Counted from the stretch's first letter, positions 8,265-20,319 are shown. The stretch is DNA of 64,000 nt from Pseudobutyrivibrio ruminis AD2017 (GCF_000424305.1 NZ_KE384162.1:310001-374000), one strand, 5' to 3'. Numbers and translations are program-made. Notes: generated by a model not told the origin, from the letters alone.

Positions 8265-11003
8265 TTACTGTGCTTTTATTAGTTCTTCAAACTCCGATAT
8301 GGACATACGGATTTCTCTAGGCTTAGTACCCATTTCTGGTCCTACAACGCCAGCTTCCGCAAGCTGATCCATAATTCTTGCAGCTCTGTTAAATCCAATC
8401 CTAAAGTTTCTTTGTAGGTATCCAATAGAACCCTTCTGATTTTCTATAACAAGGCGTCCGGCTTCAATAAATAGCTGGTCTCTAGAATTATCTGGTTCTC
8501 CAGATATAGATACCGAACCATTGCCTGCCTCGGAGTTTTGAATTTGTGTTTCTATATCAGAATTATATTCTGCGCCATCGTTGTTATTCTTAAGGAAATC
8601 AACAACAGCGCTGACCTCTTCATCACTAACAAATGCACCCTGTACACGAATAGGCTTTGAAAGATTTTGTGGTGCGTAAAGCATATCACCATTACCAAGC
8701 AAATCTTCCGCTCCATTCATATCAAGGATAACTCGTGAATCATTACTAGATGAAACAGAAAATGCTATACGTGAAGGCACATTAGCCTTAATCAAACCTG
8801 TAATAACATTAACTGTAGGTTTCTGTGTTGCAATAATCAAATGAATTCCTGCCGCTCTGGCAAGCTGAGCAAGACGTACAATTGAATCTTCAACATCTGC
8901 GGCAGCAACCATCATAAGATCCGCCACCTCATCAAGAATAATAACAAGCTGTGACATGCGAACTCGCTTCTCTTCTGGAATTTCTTCAGGAAGAGCGTCG
9001 CTTTCAACCTTTTCATTAAAGCCTTCTATATTACGAACTCCAGCTGCAGCTAAAAGCTCGTATCTGTCAGTCATTTCCTTAACTGCCCAGTGAAGTGCAC
9101 CAGCCGCCTTTTTAGCGTCAGTAATAACTGGCAATAACAAATGTGGAATACCATTATATACAGAAAGCTCAACCATCTTAGGGTCAACCATTATCATCTT
9201 AACCTCATCTGGCTTAGCATGATATAAGATACTCATAATAATGGTATTAATACAAACTGATTTACCTGAGCCTGTGGCACCTGCAATAAGCAAGTGAGGC
9301 ATCTTTTCAATATTTCCAACAATAACCGAACCTGAAATATCCTTACCAACACAGAAGGAAATTTTAGATTTGGCTGATTTGAATTCTTTTGACGAAACCA
9401 GCTCCTTAAATCCAACCATTGATTTAACCTTATTAGGTACTTCAATACCAATGGCCGATTTACCAGGAATAGGTGCTTCAATTCTGACATCTGTTACAGC
9501 CATGTTAAGCTTAATATCATCGGATAGATTAACAACCTTTGAAACGCGTGTACCTTCTGCAATTTCAAGCTCGTACCTTGTAACAGATGGTCCTAATGTA
9601 ACTTCTGTAACATTTGCAGAAACTCCAAAGTTTCCAAGAGTTCTTTGAAGCTTTCCAGCCATCTCCTGAAGATATTCCTTTGAATCCCCACCATTTTTCT
9701 TTGTGTCATTAAGTAAAGTAAGTGGTGGATATTTATAAGGCTTATTTGTCTTCTTTTTATCAGCTTCAACCTGTGCTCTAAGTGATTCTGAAGAACTTTC
9801 TATTTCTTCCTTTGTAGATGCTGAAGGCTTAGGCTTTCTAGTAGCAGGCTGAGGCTCTACAGGTTGTGGTATAGGCTCTTCTACAGTAGAAACTGGAGGC
9901 TCAGGAGTATTAATAACCGGTGGTGCCGGTGTATTAATAACAGGAGCAGTATTTAACACTGGTTTAATTGGTTCTTCAATAACTGCCTCTTCAACAGGTG
10001 CATCTGATACGACATTCTTAAATGAATGCAAACTTTTAGATTTCTTGTCTCCAGAACGCAATCTGTGACGACTTGTAGTAGTAACCTCTACATTGCCCTC
10101 ACCTTCAGCCATGTTAAATTTGATTTCATTTACATCACCGGATGCTGTTAATTCGCTATAATCCGGAACAAGAGTTGTGTCGCTAGTAATTCCAGAACGT
10201 TTTCTATCTCTTCTGTTTCCCTCTTGTTGGTTCATCTGAAGCTGTTCTAAAGCTTTATCTTCATTGATTTTATCAAGAATTGCCTGTCTGTTTTCATTGT
10301 ATCTGACTTGATTTGCTTCTCGTTCTAATAACTGGCGTTCTCTTCTAGCTCTTCTTTTAGCAGCTGCTCTATCGGCATGATATCTGGAAGATTGCTGGAC
10401 CTTATCAAAAGCAAATCTTTCCATAATAATGATTACGCAAACAATCATAATGATAATATCAATAAGATATGCACCTAATAGTCCGAAGCTATCAAATATT
10501 CCATAAACAATAGCTCCACCTATTAAGCCACCGCCATAGTGCTTTTCTTTTGCAAATGCAAAAGCTTCAATTGGTGTTAATATTTCCTGACCATTTATAA
10601 TCAGCTCAACAAAAACACTGATAAATATTAATAAGACAGTGCCTGCAACGACTTTAGCCACTGCCACTTTATTTCCATAATTTGAAATGATAAAAAAAGC
10701 CGAAAAAGCTACCATGAAAGGTAGTACAAATTGGATAATACCAAAAACACCAAATAAGAAATTCGATACAGCATTACCTACCATGCCGCCGATTCCGAAA
10801 TTACTAATACATAAAAGAATGCATAGCACTAAAGACCCCCAAAGGACTATTTCCTTTGATGAATCTTCAAAAAATGGATCCTCAAATTCTACCTCTGTTG
10901 CCTTTGTTCTAGTGTTCTTATTATTTGTCGACTTTCTAGTTGTGTTTTGGGATTTTTTAGTATTTGATTTTCTTTTAGAATTATTCGTCCCTTTTTGTGC
11001 CAA
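8265..11003 (-). CDS. ftsK: DNA translocase FtsK/SpoIIIE
   Basis: Septal DNA pump that clears chromosome from the closing division site. About four membrane segments lie at roughly residues 55-195, then a basic/coiled part and a Pro/Glu-rich linker. The motor has Walker A GATGSGKS near 573-580 and Walker [11 protein letters not shown] near 683, and a C-terminal winged-helix gamma domain ([18 protein letters not shown]) reads orienting sequences. I start it at TTG 11003 (912 residues), with AGAGG 7 bases upstream. The longer frame from 11054 would run through the glgA terminator hairpin and adds a non-homologous leader. fhs follows directly. Confidence 0.93.
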   Translation of the reverse strand: MAQKGTNNSKRKSNTKKSQNTTRKSTNNKNTRTKATEVEFEDPFFEDSSKEIVLWGSLVLCILLCISNFGIGGMVGNAVSNFLFGVFGIIQFVLPFMVAFSAFFIISNYGNKVAVAKVVAGTVLLIFISVFVELIINGQEILTPIEAFAFAKEKHYGGGLIGGAIVYGIFDSFGLLGAYLIDIIIMIVCVIIIMERFAFDKVQQSSRYHADRAAAKRRARRERQLLEREANQVRYNENRQAILDKINEDKALEQLQMNQQEGNRRDRKRSGITSDTTLVPDYSELTASGDVNEIKFNMAEGEGNVEVTTTSRHRLRSGDKKSKSLHSFKNVVSDAPVEEAVIEEPIKPVLNTAPVINTPAPPVINTPEPPVSTVEEPIPQPVEPQPATRKPKPSASTKEEIESSSESLRAQVEADKKKTNKPYKYPPLTLLNDTKKNGGDSKEYLQEMAGKLQRTLGNFGVSANVTEVTLGPSVTRYELEIAEGTRVSKVVNLSDDIKLNMAVTDVRIEAPIPGKSAIGIEVPNKVKSMVGFKELVSSKEFKSAKSKISFCVGKDISGSVIVGNIEKMPHLLIAGATGSGKSVCINTIIMSILYHAKPDEVKMIMVDPKMVELSVYNGIPHLLLPVITDAKKAAGALHWAVKEMTDRYELLAAAGVRNIEGFNEKVESDALPEEIPEEKRVRMSQLVIILDEVADLMMVAAADVEDSIVRLAQLARAAGIHLIIATQKPTVNVITGLIKANVPSRIAFSVSSSNDSRVILDMNGAEDLLGNGDMLYAPQNLSKPIRVQGAFVSDEEVSAVVDFLKNNNDGAEYNSDIETQIQNSEAGNGSVSISGEPDNSRDQLFIEAGRLVIENQKGSIGYLQRNFRIGFNRAARIMDQLAEAGVVGPEMGTKPREIRMSISEFEELIKAQ

Positions 11004-11020
11004 AATATAACCTCTACATT

Positions 11021-11051
11021 CAAAAGAGAATAGTAAAACTATTCTCTTTTG
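11021..11051 (-). terminator. intrinsic terminator after glgA
   Basis: A perfect 14-bp stem with a 3-base loop: CAAAAGAGAATAGT (11021-11034) pairs with ACTATTCTCTTTTG (11038-11051). It lies 14 bases past the glgA stop and only 17 bases before the ftsK TTG. A weak promoter-like pair (TTGCAA 11054-11049, 16-base spacer, TATTCT 11032-11027) overlaps it and could serve ftsK. Confidence 0.8.
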
Positions 11052-11065
11052 CAAATTTATATTTT

Positions 11066-12514
11066 CTAACCAATCAAATAGTTATAAATATTTTCGTATT
11101 TTTCTTTTTGTACAGACCAAGAATAGTTCTTGCTCATACCGCGCTCAATAATTTTATTCCATTGAGCCTTCTTCTCAAAGTAAATATACTTACTGTAATT
11201 AACAGTATTAAGTAGCTCGTCACCATTATAATTAGCAAACGAGAAACCATCTCCTGTTTTCATGAATTCATTATACGCCTCAACAGTATCAGCTAATCCG
11301 CCTGTTTCACGTACGATAGGTACAGTACCATATCTAAATGAAATTAGCTGTGTTAAGCCACATGGCTCAAATCTTGAAGGCATTAAGAATGCATCAGCTG
11401 CAGCATAAAGCTTGTGTGCAAGATTATCGTCATAGCAAATATTAGCTGAAATCTTCTCAGGATATTTCCAAGCATAATGTCTAAACATATTTTCGTATTT
11501 AGATTCACCAGTACCGATAACAACAAGCTGAGTGAAATCGTCAACAATACCCTCTATGCAATAATTGATAAGATCAAGGCCCTTTTGATCAGTTAATCTG
11601 GAAATAAGACCAATCATATATTTCTTTGAATCAACCTCTAAGCCTAAATCTGCCTGTATTTTAGTTTTGTTAATCTTTTTATTCTTGCGGAATGTATTAA
11701 TATCAAAGTTTTTGTATATCTTTGAATCAGTAGCTGGATTATATACATTGTTATCAATACCATTTACAATACCCTGCATATCATAATGACGAGAACGAAG
11801 TAATCCGTCTAAGCCCTCACCGTAATATGGCATTTGGATTTCGTCGCAATATTTACCTGATACAGTTGTAATGTAATCAGCATATACAAGGCCACCTTTA
11901 AGCATGTTACCACATTTTTTGTACTCAAGCTTATCTGGTGTAAATAAATTCATTGAAAGACCTGAAATGCCTGCTACAGTCTTAATGTCCCACATTCCCT
12001 GGAACTTAAGATTATGAATTGTCATAACAGATTTCATTCCCCAGAAGAATTGATCTCCCTGGAAATCATTTTTTAAGTAAACTGGAATAAAACCTGTTTG
12101 CCAGTCATGGCAATGAATAAGATTAGGCTGAAAACCAATGAGTGGAAGCATTGATAATACTGCCTTATCAAAGAAGATGAACTTTTCAAGGTCCCATCTA
12201 TCCTCTGAATATGGATAGAAGCAATCGAAGTAATCATGGTTATCTATAAAATAGAATGTAACACCATCATATTCATACTGAAACACACCAACATATTTAG
12301 TACCAACTAGAGGTCCCATGTTCATTTGGAAACTAGTTAAAAACTGAAAATCCTTTTTGTATTTCTCAGGTATAAATGTATAGTAAGGCAAAACCACTCT
12401 AACATCGAAGTATTCCTTAGAAAACTCCTTTGGTAAAGCACCACAAACGTCTGCTAAACCACCTGTTTTAACAAATGGTACGCATTCGCTTGCCGCAAAT
12501 AGTATTTTATTCAT
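11066..12514 (-). CDS. glgA: glycogen synthase (ADP-glucose)
   Basis: GT5 glucosyltransferase that extends alpha-1,4-glucan from ADP-glucose. The 482 residues match GlgA. The ADP-glucose binding motif KTGGLADV is at residues 16-23, HCHDWQTG follows in the N-terminal Rossmann domain, and the C-terminal domain has the retaining-GT motif with the catalytic Glu (PSRFEPCGLTQL) and GGLADTV. It stands 45 bases after yebC and probably shares its promoter; no other glycogen gene is adjacent in this window. It implies glycogen storage. Confidence 0.95.
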   Translation of the reverse strand: MNKILFAASECVPFVKTGGLADVCGALPKEFSKEYFDVRVVLPYYTFIPEKYKKDFQFLTSFQMNMGPLVGTKYVGVFQYEYDGVTFYFIDNHDYFDCFYPYSEDRWDLEKFIFFDKAVLSMLPLIGFQPNLIHCHDWQTGFIPVYLKNDFQGDQFFWGMKSVMTIHNLKFQGMWDIKTVAGISGLSMNLFTPDKLEYKKCGNMLKGGLVYADYITTVSGKYCDEIQMPYYGEGLDGLLRSRHYDMQGIVNGIDNNVYNPATDSKIYKNFDINTFRKNKKINKTKIQADLGLEVDSKKYMIGLISRLTDQKGLDLINYCIEGIVDDFTQLVVIGTGESKYENMFRHYAWKYPEKISANICYDDNLAHKLYAAADAFLMPSRFEPCGLTQLISFRYGTVPIVRETGGLADTVEAYNEFMKTGDGFSFANYNGDELLNTVNYSKYIYFEKKAQWNKIIERGMSKNYSWSVQKEKYENIYNYLIG

Positions 12515-12559
12515 TAGTTATCAACCCCTCTTATTTTTTTGTCCCAATCCTAAAGCAAA

Positions 12560-13288
12560 TTATTCGTTCCAGTTATGATATACATTCTGAACATCATCAT
12601 CTTCATCAAGAAGATCAAGAATCTTATTGATTTTGTATAAATCCTGCTCGTCTGTAAGCTCAACATAAGTCTGAGGAATCATTGTAACTTCAGCGTCAGC
12701 CATAGGAATGTTCTCAGCTTCAAGAGCTTCTCTTACTGCAGAAAAATCATCAGGTGATGTGTAAATTTCGAAGCAATCCTCTTCTTCAGAGAAATCTTCT
12801 GCACCTGCATCAAGCGCCATCATCATTAAATCGTCTGCATCCATAGAACAATCTTCTTTAGAAATGATGATCTGACCCTTATTATCAAACATAAATGATA
12901 CACAACCTGGAGTACCAATGCTTCCGCCGCCCTTTGTGAAAGCGTTTCTTACATTAGCAGCTGTACGGTTACGGTTATCTGTAAGACAATCAACGATGAT
13001 TGCAGTACCGTTTGGACCATATCCTTCGTATGTAACGTTTTCGTAGTTAACTGCATCAATGTTACCAGCAGCCTTCTTAATACCATTTTCGATTGTGGCA
13101 TTAGGAACGTTATTAGCCTTTGCCTTAGCAATAACATCGCGGAGCTTTGAGTTATTATTTGGATCTGGACCGCCTTCCTTAACTGCTACAGCAATTTCAC
13201 GTCCAATTATTGTAAAAATCTTACCTTTTGCAGCATCATTCTTTTCTTTTTTGTGCTTAATATTAGCAAATTTTGAATGTCCTGACAT
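12560..13288 (-). CDS. yebC: YebC/PmpR-family regulator
   Basis: Cytoplasmic protein of 242 residues in the TACO1/YebC family, described both as DNA-binding regulators and as ribosome-associated factors that relieve stalling. The N-terminal signature [23 protein letters not shown], in two adjoining blocks, is diagnostic, and the acidic C-terminus ([15 protein letters not shown]) is typical. A consensus promoter lies just upstream. Which of the two functions applies cannot be decided from sequence. Confidence 0.93.
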   Translation of the reverse strand: MSGHSKFANIKHKKEKNDAAKGKIFTIIGREIAVAVKEGGPDPNNNSKLRDVIAKAKANNVPNATIENGIKKAAGNIDAVNYENVTYEGYGPNGTAIIVDCLTDNRNRTAANVRNAFTKGGGSIGTPGCVSFMFDNKGQIIISKEDCSMDADDLMMMALDAGAEDFSEEEDCFEIYTSPDDFSAVREALEAENIPMADAEVTMIPQTYVELTDEQDLYKINKILDLLDEDDDVQNVYHNWNE

Positions 13289-13324
13289 AAAAAATATACC
13301 TCTTTTCTATTGTGAATCTAAGAA

Positions 13325-13353
13325 ATTATATCAAATTACAGTTTTTTATTCAA
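13325..13353 (-). promoter_or_regulatory. promoter of yebC-glgA
   Basis: TTGAAT (13353-13348), a 17-base spacer, then TATAAT (13330-13325) on the minus strand. The -35 overlaps the stop region of the CorC-like gene. The start codon of yebC lies about 35 bases downstream, with an AGAGGT ribosome site between. Confidence 0.75.
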
Positions 13354-14227
13354 CGTGCCTTTTCTTTCTGACGTAAACACCATCAATTACTTTATCTGTC
13401 ACGTTTTTGATATAAAAAACATAATTATCATCTTCAAGTGTGAAGGATTTTCCATCCTCAGGAATCTTGCCGTATAATGAAATCAAATAACCATTTAATG
13501 TTTCGTAATCCTCTGAAAACTTAGAGCCAAGTATATCTTCAACCTCTTCTAATGTTGTTGAACCATCCATTAGATAAGAATCTTCGTTTTTTATTTCTAT
13601 TGATGCTTCATCTTCATCATGCTCATCTTCAATGTTTCCAACGATTTCCTCAAGAATATCTTCCAAAGACAAAAGTCCTGAAACCTGGCCATATTCATCA
13701 ATAACAATGACCATATGTCGCTTTTTCGATTGCATTTTTGTAAATAAAGTATTTATTCCATGAGTTTCTGGAACAAATTCTGCAACAGACATAAGCTCAT
13801 GTAAATCTTTAACCTTAAGGTTATCAATATCCTTGTCGTAATACATTAAAATGTCTTTAATGTGCAAAATACCGATTATGTTATCTAACTCATCGATATA
13901 TACAGGATATCTGCTCATATTGTTTTCGTTAATAAAGTTGATTGCTTCTCTAAGAGTGTAATCACCATTTATAGCGACAATATTTTTCCTGTGAGTCATA
14001 ATATCTTTGGCATCTGTATCCGAAAACTCAAAAATATTTTGAATCATAGCTGCTTCCGAAGCTAAGATATTACCGTCCTCATGACCTTCATTTACAAGAG
14101 ATATTACATCCTCTTCAGTGACGTTCTCTTGTTTAGAGCGCCTGTACAATATAATAATGATTGCCAATTCAATTAAGGCAATAATACATAAAACTATTAA
14201 TAAATAGGGATTCGACCCGTCTTCCAT
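13346..14227 (-). CDS. CBS-domain CorC/HlyC-like membrane protein
   Basis: A 293-residue protein with one N-terminal membrane helix (about 8-30), a pair of CBS domains (about 75-195, with DIMTHRKNIVAI and VIDEYGQVSGLLSLEDILEEIVG), and a C-terminal CorC_HlyC domain (about 215-290). Relatives are called hemolysin-like or Mg/Co efflux proteins. This copy lacks the multi-helix CNNM transport domain, so it may only regulate a partner. I start at ATG 14227, 5 bases after GAAAGGAG; the in-frame TTG upstream overlaps that ribosome site. Confidence 0.85.
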   Translation of the reverse strand: MEDGSNPYLLIVLCIIALIELAIIIILYRRSKQENVTEEDVISLVNEGHEDGNILASEAAMIQNIFEFSDTDAKDIMTHRKNIVAINGDYTLREAINFINENNMSRYPVYIDELDNIIGILHIKDILMYYDKDIDNLKVKDLHELMSVAEFVPETHGINTLFTKMQSKKRHMVIVIDEYGQVSGLLSLEDILEEIVGNIEDEHDEDEASIEIKNEDSYLMDGSTTLEEVEDILGSKFSEDYETLNGYLISLYGKIPEDGKSFTLEDDNYVFYIKNVTDKVIDGVYVRKKRHVE

Positions 14228-14280
14228 AAAGACTCCTTTCAAGCTTTATCAGTTCCTCTAATATGATAACATACCTATAT

Positions 14281-14313
14281 AAAAAAGACTAAACATTATG
14301 GCGTTTAGTCTTT
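14281..14313 (-). terminator. intrinsic terminator of the rex operon
   Basis: An 11-bp perfect stem, AAAGACTAAAC (14284-14294) with GTTTAGTCTTT (14303-14313), an 8-base loop, and a T-run on the minus strand. It closes the rex / coiled-coil gene pair. Confidence 0.85.
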
Positions 14314-14335
14314 AAAAATTTAGTGAATTATAAGA

Positions 14336-15085
14336 TCAAGATTGTTCTTCTAAATCAACTTCTTTTGCAGCCTCTTCATCTTCCTTTGTTTCTTTAGCCA
14401 CTTCGTCTAAATCAATATCTTCTAAATCAACATTAGATAAATCATTGCTTTTTTCGGCTTCTTCTGTAGGTTCTTCCCTATCATTTGCACTACCAATATA
14501 GAAATCACCATTTTGCATATCAAACAAATTCAATACTTCCATTCCAAAGACATCATGCATGTAGGAATAGATTTCTTTATTGTTGATTTCACGATTGTGC
14601 TTTCTTATAACATTCTTCTTAAGCTTAACTCTAATATCCTTAATCCATTCAGTTATTTCTTCAGCCTCAGAAGAATTAGTTCTAAGCTTATCATAACAAT
14701 AATCCATTGATGCCAACATAAGTTGTTTGTTAACATCCTCTATTTGTTTTGGTAATTCCAAAAGCTCATCTTCATTAGTAGCAATTCGTTCTTTACATTC
14801 CTCAAGAAGTCTTTTATCATCGTCTAATTTCTTGGAAATCAAATCTGAAGTACTTTCCATATTAGACATGACTGAGGCCATAAGATTTTCCTTAACCTTC
14901 TTAAGGTCCTTAAGTTCTTGCTTAATTTCTGCTTCTCGCTTAATTAGCTCATTTTCTTTAGCTTCAAGCTCCTTGACAGAATCAGGCTTTCCACCTAAAG
15001 CAAAAAGTCTGTGCCATTTTTGATCCAAAATAAGAACTGGCACTTTAATATTTGCAATTGCAGAAGAAAAATCTTTTTCAGCCAT
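14336..15085 (-). CDS. conserved coiled-coil protein of unknown function
   Basis: I do not recognise a named domain. The 249 residues begin with a short globular part containing VPVLILDQKWHRLFAL (about 16-31). Then comes a charged heptad-like coiled coil (about 38-125), a mixed segment (130-195), and a very acidic tail (about 200-249). There is no signal peptide or membrane helix. It starts 8 bases after the rex stop, so it is made with the redox repressor. The acidic tail and coil suggest a scaffold or a partner of a basic protein or nucleic acid; that is inference. Confidence 0.6.
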   Translation of the reverse strand: MAEKDFSSAIANIKVPVLILDQKWHRLFALGGKPDSVKELEAKENELIKREAEIKQELKDLKKVKENLMASVMSNMESTSDLISKKLDDDKRLLEECKERIATNEDELLELPKQIEDVNKQLMLASMDYCYDKLRTNSSEAEEITEWIKDIRVKLKKNVIRKHNREINNKEIYSYMHDVFGMEVLNLFDMQNGDFYIGSANDREEPTEEAEKSNDLSNVDLEDIDLDEVAKETKEDEEAAKEVDLEEQS

Positions 15086-15093
15086 AAAGTCAC

Positions 15094-15723
15094 CTACTTT
15101 TTATGCTGTGTAATGTTGTATGAAAGCTGCATCAAACTATCTGAAAGATGTACGTTTTCAATGACAACATCTGGTATATCATCCAAATCAACGTGAGCAA
15201 AATTCCAGATGGCATGAACGCCAAGAGAAACTAATTTAAGCGCAGTACTCTTTGCATTCTGCTTAGGAAGTGTAAGCGCTGCAATCTCAACATTATTATT
15301 TTTCACAAATTCTGGTAATTCTTCCAGCATCTGCACTGGTAAATCTCTTACCATTTTGCCTTTAAGCTCAGGATTTACATCAAAAAGTCCTATGATTTTA
15401 AATCCTACACGCTCAAACTTAACGTAACCTGCTATGGCCTGACCAAGATTACCTGCACCTATAACAATTACATTATGAGTATCATTAACGCCCAAGATAT
15501 TTCCGATTTCATCATGGAGATACGCAACGTTATACCCATAGCCTTGCTGACCGAAGCCGCCAAAATTGTTAAGGTCCTGTCTAATCTGTGATGCGGTCAC
15601 ATGCATGCGTTTACTTAAATCATTTGATGAAATTCTTTCAACACCATCATCTAAAAGCTCACCTAAATATCTGTAATATCTTGGAAGTCTTCTGATAACT
15701 GCCTGTGATATCTGTTTATCCAA
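15094..15723 (-). CDS. rex: redox-sensing transcriptional repressor Rex
   Basis: Rex senses the NADH/NAD+ ratio and represses fermentation genes when NADH is low. At 209 residues it is full length. It has an N-terminal winged helix (SQAVIRRLPRYYRYL; ASQIRQDLNNFGGFGQQGYGY) and a Rossmann domain with VIGAGNLGQA near residue 90. The start is TTG at 15723, supported by AGGAGG 8 bases upstream and by homology. A TTGACA/TATAAT promoter lies upstream, overlapped by a Rex-box-like sequence, suggesting autoregulation. The coiled-coil gene follows in the same transcript. Confidence 0.96.
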   Translation of the reverse strand: MDKQISQAVIRRLPRYYRYLGELLDDGVERISSNDLSKRMHVTASQIRQDLNNFGGFGQQGYGYNVAYLHDEIGNILGVNDTHNVIVIGAGNLGQAIAGYVKFERVGFKIIGLFDVNPELKGKMVRDLPVQMLEELPEFVKNNNVEIAALTLPKQNAKSTALKLVSLGVHAIWNFAHVDLDDIPDVVIENVHLSDSLMQLSYNITQHKK

Positions 15724-15754
15724 ATCTAACGCCTCCTCATTGCACTGTACTTTA

Positions 15755-15794
15755 ATTATAAAATTCAGATAAAACTATGTCAAGATTTTAACAA
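15755..15794 (-). promoter_or_regulatory. rex promoter with candidate Rex operator
   Basis: Perfect consensus on the minus strand: TTGACA (15783-15778), a 17-base spacer, TATAAT (15760-15755). Overlapping the -35 is TTGTTAA-AATC-TTGACAT (15794-15777). Its left half equals the clostridial Rex half-site TTGTTAA; its right half matches TTAACAA at 5 of 7 bases. Confidence 0.7.
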
Positions 15795-15803
15795 GCACAT
15801 TAA

Positions 15804-17714
15804 TCAGTCCATATTTAATTCTTCCCATTTTTCATACAAGGATTCAAGCTTTTTATCAATATCTGCCTGCTTAGCTGAAAGCTCATTTAGCTTAGCAGAA
15901 TTAGTCATATTTTCAGGTTTTACAAATTCTTCTTCAATGCCAGCTTTTTGTGCTTCAAGCTTCTCAATTTCATCTTCTATTTTATTTATTTGATTTTGAA
16001 GTTTTCTTTTTTCTGCTTCTATTCTTTTTTGTTCTTTGTAATCTAATTTTGATGCTGTTTCAGTTGTTGATACACCAGATTCTTTAACATCATTAGTATT
16101 TCCAAACAATTGCTCTTTTTTAGCAATGTAATCATCATAGTTTCCAAGATATTTAGTAAATGTTCCATTTGAAAGCTCTAAAATAATATTAGCTGTTCTA
16201 TTTACAAAATATCTATCATGACTTACATATAAAAGCGTTCCATCATATTCGTTCAAAGCATCTTCTAGCTTCTCTTTTGAGTCCATATCCAAGTGGTTAG
16301 TTGGCTCATCAAGGATTAAGAAGTTAGACTTTGAAAGCATCAGTTTAGCCAAAGATACTCTACCACGCTCACCACCTGATAGTTCGCTGATTCTCTTGAA
16401 AACATCATCCTCAGTAAACATAAAGGCAGCCAAAGTATTTCTAACCTTTGTTTCAGTTAAAAATGGATAAGCGTCATGCAACTCGTCAAAAATAGTGTTA
16501 GATTCTGTTAAGCCCTGCTGTTCCTGGTCGTAGTAACCTACGGTAACATTGGCTCCAAATTTAATTTCTCCGGTCTCAAAGGAAGTTAATCCGTTTATGC
16601 ACTTTAGGATGGTAGTTTTACCTGTACCATTATCGCCTAAAATAGCAATTCTATCCCCTTTATGAACTTCAAAGGATAAATCTGTGAAGATGTTTTTATC
16701 ATCATATGATTTAGTAACATGTGAGAAATCTAAAACATCCTTACCACTTTCTTTTTCAATTTCAAGTGTAAGGCGCATTCCTGCAGAATCCTTATCTGGA
16801 GCATCCATAATCTCCATCTTATCTAAAAGCTTTTTACGACTCTCAGCACGCTTAATAGATTTTTCTCTATTAAAAGACTGAAGCTTATCAATAACCGCCT
16901 TCTGATGTTCTATTTCTTTTTGCTGTTTTTCGTAAGATCTTTCGTATGTAAGCTGATAAACTGCCTTTTGCTCAACATAGGCACTATAATTTCCGTTATA
17001 TACGTTAGTTTTTCCATAAGATAAATCAACCACGTGATCAACTATCTTATCAAGGAAATATCTATCATGGGCAACTATAATAACAGAACCTTTATAAGAT
17101 GATAAATACCCCTCAAGCCATACTATAGAATTAAGATCCAAATGGTTTATAGGCTCATCTAACAAAAGTAAATCTGGAGATGATGCTAAAAGTCTGCCTA
17201 GGCTGACACGAGTTTTTTGACCACCAGACAGCTCATTCATGCTCTTTTGTAAATCATCGCCTTCAAAGCCAAGTCCCTTTAAAATACCAATAGCCTCAGA
17301 ACGGAAGGTGTATCCCCCCTGCAAATCGAACTGATGCTGTAACTTATGATAATTATCCATAAAAGAAGCCATTTCAGATGAATCTACATCGCTCATAGCC
17401 TGCTCCATTTCAGATAATCGTTTTTCCATAGATAGAAGGTCTTCTCGTGCGTGTAGTACTGTATCAAGAATATTTGTCTTGAAGGTATCTTCTTGATACT
17501 GAGCTAAATATCCAAATGTAGCATCCTTTTTAAGAGTTACTTCACCTTCATCGGCAGGAAGTTCCCCTATTATTATCTTAAGTAAAGTAGATTTACCTGT
17601 ACCATTGTTTCCAACTATGGCAACTTTGGAACCTTCATCTACTGTAAATGTGGCATCTCTTATGATATTGTCTTCGCCAAAAGATTTATAAATATGTGAA
17701 ACATTAAGAAGCAT
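15804..17714 (-). CDS. ABC-F family ATPase (ribosome-associated)
   Basis: Two ABC domains in one chain with no membrane segment (636 residues), the ABC-F layout of translation factors that act at the ribosomal E site. Domain 1 has GNNGTGKST near residue 36, LSGGQ and DEPINHLD (Ile where Thr is usual). A charged P-site linker follows at about 240-310, then domain 2 with GDNGTGKTT, LSGGERGR and DEPTNHLD, and a C-terminal coiled coil (about 560-636). It resembles the Uup/YdiF type more than resistance proteins. The start is only 17 bases past the pnp terminator hairpin, so it probably depends on readthrough or an upstream promoter. Confidence 0.9.
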   Translation of the reverse strand: MLLNVSHIYKSFGEDNIIRDATFTVDEGSKVAIVGNNGTGKSTLLKIIIGELPADEGEVTLKKDATFGYLAQYQEDTFKTNILDTVLHAREDLLSMEKRLSEMEQAMSDVDSSEMASFMDNYHKLQHQFDLQGGYTFRSEAIGILKGLGFEGDDLQKSMNELSGGQKTRVSLGRLLASSPDLLLLDEPINHLDLNSIVWLEGYLSSYKGSVIIVAHDRYFLDKIVDHVVDLSYGKTNVYNGNYSAYVEQKAVYQLTYERSYEKQQKEIEHQKAVIDKLQSFNREKSIKRAESRKKLLDKMEIMDAPDKDSAGMRLTLEIEKESGKDVLDFSHVTKSYDDKNIFTDLSFEVHKGDRIAILGDNGTGKTTILKCINGLTSFETGEIKFGANVTVGYYDQEQQGLTESNTIFDELHDAYPFLTETKVRNTLAAFMFTEDDVFKRISELSGGERGRVSLAKLMLSKSNFLILDEPTNHLDMDSKEKLEDALNEYDGTLLYVSHDRYFVNRTANIILELSNGTFTKYLGNYDDYIAKKEQLFGNTNDVKESGVSTTETASKLDYKEQKRIEAEKRKLQNQINKIEDEIEKLEAQKAGIEEEFVKPENMTNSAKLNELSAKQADIDKKLESLYEKWEELNMD

Positions 17715-17724
17715 ATTTTTTACC

Positions 17725-17755
17725 TAAAAAATGCGCCTGACTTTTGCCAGGCGCA
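17725..17755 (-). terminator. intrinsic terminator after pnp
   Basis: G/C-rich 8-bp stem, TGCGCCTG (17732-17739) with CAGGCGCA (17748-17755), followed on the minus strand by a T6 tract. It stands 17 bases before the ABC-F start codon. Confidence 0.85.
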
Positions 17756-17770
17756 AAATGAATTCAAATT

Positions 17771-19852
<2,082 letters not shown>

Positions 19853-19889
19853 GGTTTTCTCCTTAATAATTTATTATTTAAGCATCAAC

Positions 19890-19958
19890 CCGAAACTACT
19901 GAAAATGAAGCGAGAAAAACAAACTACCATATTTTCGCTCCTAATTCAGTGGCTTCGG
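19890..19958 (-). promoter_or_regulatory. long stem-loop in the pnp leader
   Basis: CCGAAACTACTGAA (19890-19903) pairs with TTCAGTGGCTTCGG (19945-19958) at 12 of 14 positions, the other two allowing G-U type pairs in one strand. An inner stem AGCGA-AAAA with TTTTCGCT extends it. It lies between the rpsO terminator and pnp. Confidence 0.65.
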
Positions 19959-19984
19959 ATTTTGCTTTTAATCAAAGTTCAATA

Positions 19985-20015
19985 AGAAAATGAGCGGAGT
20001 AATTGTACTCCGCTC
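19985..20015 (-). terminator. intrinsic terminator after rpsO
   Basis: Perfect 10-bp stem GAGCGGAGTA (19992-20001) with TACTCCGCTC (20006-20015), loop of 4, T-rich on the minus-strand 3' side. Confidence 0.88.
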
Positions 20016-20022
20016 TTATAGA

Positions 20023-20289
20023 TTACTTTCTTAAGCCAAGACGCTCAATGATTGAACGATATCTCTCAATGTCTGTGTTCTTAAGGTAAGCAAGAAGGTT
20101 TCTTCTCTTACCAACCATCTTCATCATACCGCGACGTGAGTGGTGATCACCTGGGTTAGCCTTAAGGTGCTCTGTAAGCTCAGCGATACGTGCTGAAAGA
20201 ACTGCGATCTGAACCTCTGGAGAACCTGTGTCACCAGCTGTTCTAGCGTACTCATTGATAATTGCCTGTTTCTTTTCTTTTGTAATCAT
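20023..20289 (-). CDS. rpsO: 30S ribosomal protein S15
   Basis: Primary-binding protein of the 30S platform that contacts 16S rRNA helices 20-22. The 88 residues match the family exactly, with [15 protein letters not shown], the [20 protein letters not shown] block, and the C-terminal IERLGLRK. The ribosome site AGGAGG is clear. It has its own promoter about 90 bases upstream and a leader hairpin, and ends at a strong terminator before pnp. Confidence 0.98.
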   Translation of the reverse strand: MITKEKKQAIINEYARTAGDTGSPEVQIAVLSARIAELTEHLKANPGDHHSRRGMMKMVGKRRNLLAYLKNTDIERYRSIIERLGLRK

Positions 20290-20319
20290 TTGAATTACCT
20301 CCTATAAAATATGTATGCC

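Noticed and set aside
10687-11010. Plus-strand open frame of 107 codons opposite the ftsK N-terminus
   Set aside because: It is the complement of Lys/Ser-rich ftsK coding sequence, has no ribosome site or homology, and overlaps a certain gene.
11004-11054. N-terminal extension of FtsK from the TTG at 11054
   Set aside because: It would be translated from the glgA terminator stem, lacks homology, and a ribosome site points to TTG 11003.
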